DNA of 64,000 nucleotides from Brucella cytisi (GTDB taxonomy: Bacteria > Pseudomonadota > Alphaproteobacteria > Rhizobiales > Rhizobiaceae): assembly GCA_012103075.1 (NCBI GenBank), contig JAAVLQ010000002.1, positions 1,414,001-1,478,000 of the forward strand, given 5' to 3'. Under the pieces are notes generated by a model that was not told the origin of the DNA, made no database searches, and saw only the letters and a list, made by a program, of their open reading frames with translations. The position numbers and the translations under genes were made by a program. Shown in pieces: positions 58,780-64,000 of the stretch. Position 1 is the first letter of the stretch. Each line of letters starts with the position of its first letter.

Positions 58780-59389
58780 TTACACACCGGTCACGAGCTT
58801 CAGCGCGATAGACCACATCGTAACGGCAATGATGCCTTCAAGAATGCGCCATGACGACGGGCGGGCAAAGATCGGGCGCAGCCAGCGGGCACCGAAGCCA
58901 AGCGAAAAGAAAAACACGAAGGATGCGGTGATAGCCCCCGCCGCGAACGACGTTTCCAAACCGGGAAACTGCGTAGAAATCGTTCCGAGCAGCACGACAG
59001 TATCCAGATAGACATGCGGATTGAGCCATGTCAGTGCCAGACAGGTTACAAGCGTCTTGGTGAGGCTCACGGACGCCCCGTTCGCAGTGGCCAGAACCGC
59101 TGACGAGGTTAAAGCAGAGTAAAGGCTTCGCGCACCATACCAGATCAGAAAAGCTGCACCGCCATATCGCATGATGGGATCAAGCGCAGGCATGATGGCA
59201 GCGATCTTCTGGAAGCTTGTCACACCTATCAGGATCAGAATGGCATCCGATACGGCACAAGCAAGGCTGACGGCGAACACATGTTCATCGCGTAAACCCT
59301 GCCGCAGAACGAAAGCGTTTTGTGCACCAATCGCGACAATGAGGGTGAGGCCCATAGTAAAGGCCGGTAACGTAAACTGAAGGATTCAT
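58780..59389 (-). CDS. LysE/ArgO family basic amino-acid exporter (one frameshift)
   Basis: About 203 residues and six helices. The first helix carries MGLTLIVAIGAQNAFVLRQGL, the ArgO/LysE signature (G-x-Q-N); LTWLNPHVYLDTVVLLG with the NPHVYLDT motif confirms the ArgO branch. Restoring one base near 59360 extends the N-terminus to MNPSVYVTG with a start at 59389. ArgO exports arginine or lysine and is normally activated by the divergent LysR-type ArgP/LysG, which is present at 59484. Confidence 0.88.
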
Positions 59390-59483
59390 AAGTAGTCGCC
59401 GTCTGGGAGTAAGTCGGCACTTGGATACCAAATGCTAGAGGATTAGAATAATTAAACTTAATAACTTCAGTTTAGGAGCTCTA

Positions 59484-60393
59484 ATGATCGACTATTCCGC
59501 CTTGAGGGCAGTGGCGATGGTGGTTCAGACGGGCAGTTTTGAAAAGCCGCACGAGCGTTGAACGTCACTCCGTCAGCAATCTCGCAACGTGTCAAACATC
59601 TCGAAGAGCGGCTTGGCGTAGTACTCATTGAGCGAGGCTCTCCTTGCACGGCGACCGAAAAAGGAGACTGGTTGTGCCGGCATATCGAGCAGGTAGGCAT
59701 GCTCGAACGCGAACTTCTGGCAGAGTTGCCCGGACTGTCCAGAAGCGAAAATACTGCACAGCGCGTAACGCTTCATATAGCGACCAACGCCGATAGTCTG
59801 GGCACATGGTTTCTGAAAGCAATCTCGCATTTCAGCACGACAGCGGAATATCTTTTCAACATTGCGGTCGATGATCAGGATCACACTGCCGAATGGCTGC
59901 AGCGCGGGCGTGTTGTAGCTGCCGTGACTTCTTTATCAAAGCCAGTTCAAGGCTGTCGTCTAACCCCGCTTGGTATCCTTCAATATCGCGCCACGGCATC
60001 ACCGGAATTCATCGCTCGCCACTTTCCAGACGGAATAACCCACGATTCTATTGCCAAAGCTCCGGCACTGACGTTCAACCAAAAGGACAGATTGCAGGAT
60101 CAGTGGGTGCGCACTGCCCTCCGAACCGACATAGCATGCCCGACACATTGGCTTCCCTCGACACAAGCTTTTGTCGAGGCAAGCCTGTCAGGCATGGGAT
60201 GGGGATGAATCCGGTGCAGTTGGTCGGTGACCATTTGCAGTCGGGCAAATTGGTCGAACTCATCCCGGATACGCCGTTGGATATTCCCCTGTTCTGGCAG
60301 GTCAACCGCCTTGCGGCCGACAGGCTCGCAAGCCTGACACAGACGGTTTTGACGACGGCACGACAGGAGCTTGCGCCTATCTCAAACAAATGA
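59484..60393 (+). CDS. ArgP/LysG-type LysR regulator (two frameshifts)
   Basis: About 303 residues. The HTH reads DYSALRAVAMVVQTGSFEKA, then (after a break near 59542) ARALNVTPSAISQRVKHLEERLG. The effector domain includes RVTLHIATNADSLGTWFLKAI, LGILQYRATASPEFIARHF and FNQKDRLQDQWVR, characteristic of ArgP. A second break is near 60205. ArgP senses arginine and lysine and activates the exporter gene, here divergent with 94 bases between the starts. TTAGGAGC at 59471-59478 is the ribosome binding site. Confidence 0.86.
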
Positions 60394-60515
60394 GGAAAGC
60401 CGCCAATTCGAAAAACACATGGAAACAATGGGATGAAGCAGTATTTTCTGTACCATTGCCGTCAATCACCATCTGTTTTCTTGAACGTGAACAGCGATTG
60501 AGCGATGCGTGATGC

Positions 60516-60638
60516 ATGAAACTCCTGTTCCTCATCGTGGCGCTGATCGCCCTTGTCTTTCTCGGCTGCTATTTGCTGATGTTTTTGCCGTACCGTAAAC
60601 ACGCAACAATCTTGATCTGCCGAGAACACACGCTATGA
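60516..60638 (+). CDS. possible small membrane protein
   Basis: 40 residues: one hydrophobic helix (LLFLIVALIALVFLGCYLLMF) then a basic tail (PYRKHATILICREHTL). No family recognised. A single-helix frame this short could be chance, but the composition is strongly membrane-like. Confidence 0.35.
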   Translation: MKLLFLIVALIALVFLGCYLLMFLPYRKHATILICREHTL

Positions 60639-60677
60639 GTGCTCAGAAAAGCTCAATCCTACAAGGAAAAGGCAGGA

Positions 60678-60848
60678 TCAGTGATCCTGCCCCGTTTGTG
60701 CAACGCCCGCTGCCTCTTCACAGACTCTGACATGTTCAGCCAGTGCCTCAAGCTGCAGGAAAGCGCTTATGGTACAGATATCCCGCTTCTGAAACTTTGG
60801 AAGCTCCTGAAGCTCCTTCAATCTGGTGAGAAGTGCACCGCGGTTCAT
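60678..60848 (-). CDS. small hypothetical protein
   Basis: 56 residues starting MNRGALLTRLKELQELPKFQ with a good GGAGGG ribosome binding site upstream on the minus strand. The sequence is helical (FLQLEALAEHVRVCEEAAG) with two cysteines and no membrane segment. Family not recognised. It lies downstream of minE on the same strand, about 145 bases away. Confidence 0.5.
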   Translation of the reverse strand: MNRGALLTRLKELQELPKFQKRDICTISAFLQLEALAEHVRVCEEAAGVAQTGQDH

Positions 60849-60891
60849 GGTTTTCCCTCCATCTTTCTGGCTATCCGCAAGACTGGTATTA

Positions 60892-60932
60892 GAATGCATT
60901 TCGATCCGATTGAATCAGATCGGCGCTCTAAC
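60892..60932. repeat. probable Brucellaceae-type intergenic palindromic repeat
   Basis: GCATTTCGATCCGATTGAAT followed by CAGATCGGCGCTCT resembles the short palindromic repeats scattered in Brucella/Ochrobactrum and related genomes. CGATC and GATCG form the inner stem. Recognised from memory only. Confidence 0.4.
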
Positions 60933-60994
60933 CTTTTCTATTGTAAGCATAATCTTATCGACCTTCGTTTCATTCCGGTCGGATTATGCGTTAA

Positions 60995-61264
60995 TCAGGC
61001 TGCCCGCACCTTCGCTTTTGTTTTCAACGGAAGCTCGATATCGACTTCGAGCGTCGACATCTGGTCACCCCGATCCATTTTCACGCTGACCTTGTCGCGA
61101 TCAATCTGGATATGCTTGGCGATAACGGCGAGAATTTCCTCCCGCAATACCGCAACAAGATCGGAATGTTCGTGTGACGCCCTTTCATGGGCGAGCAGAA
61201 CCTGCAACCGTTCGCGCGCTTGCGGCGCGGAAGCAGGCTTGCTGAAGAAACGAAACAGGCTCAT
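60995..61264 (-). CDS. minE: cell division topological specificity factor MinE
   Basis: 89 residues, intact. [21 protein letters not shown] is the amphipathic N-terminus; [11 protein letters not shown] is the MinD-binding region; the C-terminal half ([19 protein letters not shown]) is the topological specificity domain. MinE stimulates MinD ATPase and drives pole-to-pole oscillation that keeps MinC away from mid-cell. The ATG overlaps the minD stop. Confidence 0.95.
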   Translation of the reverse strand: MSLFRFFSKPASAPQARERLQVLLAHERASHEHSDLVAVLREEILAVIAKHIQIDRDKVSVKMDRGDQMSTLEVDIELPLKTKAKVRAA

Positions 61265-62076
61265 GCCGCTCTCCTTCCGAAAAGTTTACCCAGAAGGCCG
61301 CGCTTTTCGGATGGAACAGTCATCGGCACTTCTTCGCCGGCGAGGCGGCGGGCTGCGTCGAGATAAGCCAATGCAGGCGCACTGCGCTGATCGGCGAGCG
61401 TTACGGGGAACCAATATTGGATGCCCGCAGAACGTCCCGGCTTTCCGGAATAATACCCAGAAGCGGAATGGACAGAATTTCGAGAACGTCATCGACCTTC
61501 AGCATGTCGCCGCGCTCGGCGCGTACCGGGTCATAGCGGGTCAGCAAGAGATGCTTTTCCACACGTTCGCCACGTTCGGCCTTGAGTGTCTTGGCATCCA
61601 GCAGACCGATGATACGGTCGGAATCGCGCACAGACGACACTTCAGGATTCGTGACAACCACAGCCATATCCGCATGACGCATGGCGAGTGTGGCACCGCG
61701 TTCGATCCCGGCGGGGCTATCGCAAATGATCCAGTCGAACTCTTTCTTGAGATCTTCCATGACGCGGTCGACGCCATCGGTGGTCAGGTTATCCTTATCG
61801 CGCGTCTGGGGAGGCAGGCAGCAGATACAGTGTCTCAAGGCGCTTGTCACGGATCAAAGCCTGCGGAAGCTTTGCGTCACCCTGAATGACATTAACCAGA
61901 TCGAACACGACGCGACGTTCAGCCCCCATGACGAGGTCAAGGTTACGCAGACCAACATCGAAGTCGATAACGACTGTCTTCTCGCCGCGTTGCGCCAGCG
62001 CGGCACCGATTGCAGCGGTTGATGTCGTTTTGCCAACGCCACCCTTACCGGAAGTTACAACAATCACTTTTGCCAT
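61261..62076 (-). CDS. minD: septum site-determining ATPase MinD (two frameshifts)
   Basis: About 271 residues. The deviant Walker A is [16 protein letters not shown] at residues 9-24; [13 protein letters not shown] and the Walker B-like [12 protein letters not shown] follow; the C-terminal amphipathic membrane-targeting helix is [14 protein letters not shown]. The frame breaks near 61812 and 61400. [10 protein letters not shown] at 62076 is the start, preceded by GGAGACAAAT. minC-minD-minE is one operon. Confidence 0.94.
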
Positions 62077-62107
62077 ATTTGTCTCCTGTATCTCCCGCGC
62101 GCCTCCA

Positions 62108-62139
62108 GAGCATTCGTTACCCGGGATATGAAATGCTCT
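62108..62139. repeat. inverted repeat between minC and minD
   Basis: CAGAGCATT and AATGCTCTG pair around about 14 bases. Arms of this type recur in intergenic repeats of this group of bacteria. It lies 30 bases upstream of minD. Confidence 0.5.
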
Positions 62140-62183
62140 GCTTTTCTTTTCAGCACTCAAAAGTGCCCTGACAATTTGTCTGG

Positions 62184-62228
62184 ACTAGCATTCTCTCAAG
62201 GCTGTTGGCCTTTTGGGAAAATGCTAGT
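62184..62228. repeat. second inverted repeat between minC and minD
   Basis: ACTAGCATT (62184-62192) and AATGCTAGT (62220-62228) are exact complements; an inner stem CAAGGC with GCCTTTTG can form within. It abuts the minC stop (62229-62231), so it may stabilise or end part of the minC transcript. Confidence 0.5.
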
Positions 62229-62952
62229 TTAGCGTTTCGGCCATCATGTAATCGCCGTCGAGCCAGAGCTGGACTGCCTGTCCGCGCAATCGGCTCTCCA
62301 TGTCTTCGGCCGTCTTGTAAAGACCATCGATGGCAACGAGTTCTGCCTCCATCTTGCGGCAGAAAATGCGCGCATCGGCATTTCCGGCTGTTCCAGCCAT
62401 CGCACGACCGCGCAGCGCGCCATAAAACGTGGATCGAGCCGCCAGCCACCACTTCCGCGCCGGACGCTACAGAACCAACAATCGTTACATCGCCGTCCGG
62501 AAAGTAGACCGACTGACCAGACCGTACCGGCTCGGTAACCACCATGGACGGAACGGCCTTGACGAGTTGTACCGATGCGGGTGCCACCGGAGTGCGCTCC
62601 TGCAACTTCGCTTCTGTGATCTCCGGGTCGAAATCTGCGGCAGGTTGTCCGCCACGCATCGCTGGCGGCATGCCCGCCCCAGCAGCGAGGGCCGCGCATT
62701 TTCAAAGCCCGTGATCCAGACACCACGTTTAACCAAATCCTCAAGCAATTGAACCAATTGCGGACGCTCGATCGAAACGTTCTCCAGATCGAGAACGATC
62801 GGACGATTCAGAAAGAAACCCACGGAACGGGCTGCAAGATCGTCCAGCTTGTCGAGCCAGCCATCGAGCGGCAGTTCAGGCGAGAGTACCAGCGCAAGAA
62901 AGGATCTCCCTTTCAAACGGATTGGACGAGACTGTGTTAGCACTTGATTCAT
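62229..62952 (-). CDS. minC: septum site-determining protein MinC (two frameshifts)
   Basis: About 241 residues. The N-terminal FtsZ-inhibiting domain includes [20 protein letters not shown] and [14 protein letters not shown]; the C-terminal beta-helix domain that binds MinD reads [43 protein letters not shown] and [13 protein letters not shown]. Frame breaks near 62680 and 62435. Start MNQVLTQS at 62952. First gene of minCDE. Confidence 0.93.
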
Positions 62953-63801
62953 CTTGGTTAAAAAACGGTTTATCCGGTCTATATGCACAATGGTTAACAG
63001 ATGGTTAATTTCTGAAGCCAGAACGCCCCCATTGCTGGAGCGGTCGGTCACTTTTGACGATCAAAGCATAACTATCGGCGAGGCATCAGCCTCCGGGCAC
63101 GGAACGCAACATTGTGCCCACCTGAACAGCCGAAAGCGCCTCCAGCCTGAAAACGACTCAGCTTATTCTTGATTGTAAACGGATATCAGGATCGATAATC
63201 ATTGTTTCTTCACCCATCCACAGAAGACCGCGCAGAAAATATATATTTAAATTCCAATCAAATATGACGCTACGTAATGTATTATAATTTTATAATATAT
63301 TTTTATTTGGCCGAAAATCAGAATAACTTGCAACAATTAGGAAATTGCAAAACATTATCCGATTCTTTTTAAAGTATATTTATTCTAATTGTTCCGTAAT
63401 TGCAGATCAACTAAATCAGTTTCTGGTATTGTCGACACTGCGTCAAGAATTCCATGAACAATCTGCGCTATAAAAAGAATCTTCACACGCCCTATCAACC
63501 AACCTAGCCGACACAGCAAATGAGTATAACCCAACCAGGGCAACAGCGATCTTTCTGATCGCTTTCATTCCTCTTCGAACGCAGCTTTATTCAGTGAGAA
63601 TAATCCCTGACGGAAACACTGTAATATAAATCTTCTGGAAGGTTCCGCTCAAAGGAACCGCCTCGCGTTTGGGCGGGGGGCTTAGGGGCGCGAGGCGGGC
63701 GAGCTCTCAGGAGTGCACGCACAGGAAAATGGAACGTTAGCTCCGATTCTGGAACTAACAATACGTTCCAGCCTGAAAAATTACGTGAGTAGAATATAGA
63801 A
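62953..63801. other. long intergenic region upstream of minC
   Basis: No gene is supported. 63180-63420 is strongly AT-rich and contains the palindrome TATTATAATTTTATAATA (63280-63297). Further right are GC-rich arms GCCTCGCG/CGCGAGGC (63660-63667 and 63689-63696) and CTGGAAC/GTTCCAG (63749-63755 and 63765-63771). The 72-residue minus-strand frame at 63591-63809 has no coding character. Confidence 0.5.
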
Positions 63802-63914
63802 AAGCCCACAACGCTCGGGAGGAGGAGAACGTTGTGGGCTTAATCTATAAGCGCGATTGGGAGGAGGAGTATCGCGCTTTGGGTCCGGCTCTTGGGAGGA
63901 GGAGTGAACCGGAC
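63802..63914 (-). ncRNA. cuckoo-family small RNA, three hairpins with CTCCTCCTCCC loops
   Basis: Read on the minus strand, three consecutive hairpins occur: GTCCGG/CCGGAC (63883-63914), AGCGCGAT/ATCGCGCT (63849-63879) and AAGCCCACAACG/CGTTGTGGGCTT (63802-63841). Each loop holds CTCCTCCTCCC. The stems differ in sequence while the loops are identical, and the last hairpin is followed by TTTTC, a terminator. This is the consensus of the alphaproteobacterial cuckoo RNAs (2-4 hairpins with CCUCCUCCC loops), which include the stress-induced CcsR RNAs of Rhodobacter. The loops are complementary to Shine-Dalgarno sequences. The promoter is probably outside the window. Confidence 0.85.
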
Positions 63915-63949
63915 GCTTTTTAATAACCCCTCCGGCTGGCCTACTCAAT

Positions 63950-64000
63950 CAACAAGCTTGCATTGCTGATATGCACTTTCAACAGATCCAAATGAAAACC
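63950..64000 (-). other. window edge upstream of the small RNA
   Basis: On the minus strand the sequence entering from the right edge has two possible short open ends, one ending AYQQCKLVD before TGA and one ending ISNASLLIE before TAG. One could be the tail of the small gene from which cuckoo RNAs are often processed, but too little is present to tell. Confidence 0.3.

Noticed and set aside
63591..63809. 72-codon minus-strand frame left of the small RNA
   Set aside because: It runs through hairpins and the small-RNA terminator and has a low-complexity Pro/Arg stretch from a GC-rich repeat.

Overview
The window looks like a chromosomal segment of an alphaproteobacterium of the order Rhizobiales, most probably Ochrobactrum/Brucella. 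This is inferred from protein style and gene order: hisS-hisZ-hisG, glcDEF, a GCS2-type gshA, minCDE, an aaeA/DUF1656/FUSC efflux set, DUF1127, and a cuckoo-type small RNA. No database search was possible.

Sequence quality dominates the reading. About 40 genes, including indispensable ones (hisS, minD, gshA), carry one or more single-base frameshifts, roughly 65-70 in all or about one per kb, many of them in homopolymers. I treat these as sequencing or assembly errors, annotate each gene over its full span, and give the approximate break points. They also fuse neighbouring genes artificially, as at 14947-15843 and 54356-55612.

Layout. 1-9650 holds core metabolism: a gene tail, fumC, a DoxX protein, a GFA-type protein, the hisS-hisZ-hisG operon, a LysE exporter, tag, an L,D-transpeptidase and an aldo/keto reductase. 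9685-16992 holds the glycolate oxidase operon glcDEF with a palindromic operator, a LysR regulator, a small membrane protein, and a GntR regulator coupled to a phosphatase. 17000-28225 holds a glutamine amidotransferase, a MarR-controlled aromatic-acid-type efflux operon, rsmE, gshA, a second (lipoprotein) L,D-transpeptidase, xseA, a LysR regulator and a DUF1127 protein.

tRNA-Gln(CTG) at 28589-28663 marks the left edge of a decayed genomic island that runs to about 38883. There a degenerate copy of the tRNA 3' half follows a tyrosine-recombinase tail. The island holds an XRE fragment, a DDE insertion sequence, several small membrane or secreted proteins (one a membrane zinc ribbon), a P-loop protein, an FNT channel, an SRAP pseudogene, and cspA with an rpsU paralogue.

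39196-60393 holds a TerC protein, a DUF4239 protein and two substrate-uptake clusters. The first (41201-50367) joins a peptide-type ABC transporter to a SelA-like PLP enzyme, an amidohydrolase, a RidA protein and an IclR regulator. The logic is import, N-deacylation, PLP elimination and enamine hydrolysis. The second (52920-58705) has an RpiR regulator with a clear operator and an NMT1/THI5-type ABC transporter flanked by two paralogues of the 5-formyltetrahydrofolate cyclo-ligase-like family, which suggests a thiamin-precursor or folate-related salvage unit. An argO/argP-like pair follows. The window ends with minCDE and, on the minus strand at 63802-63914, three hairpins each showing CTCCTCCTCCC in the loop: a cuckoo-family small RNA.
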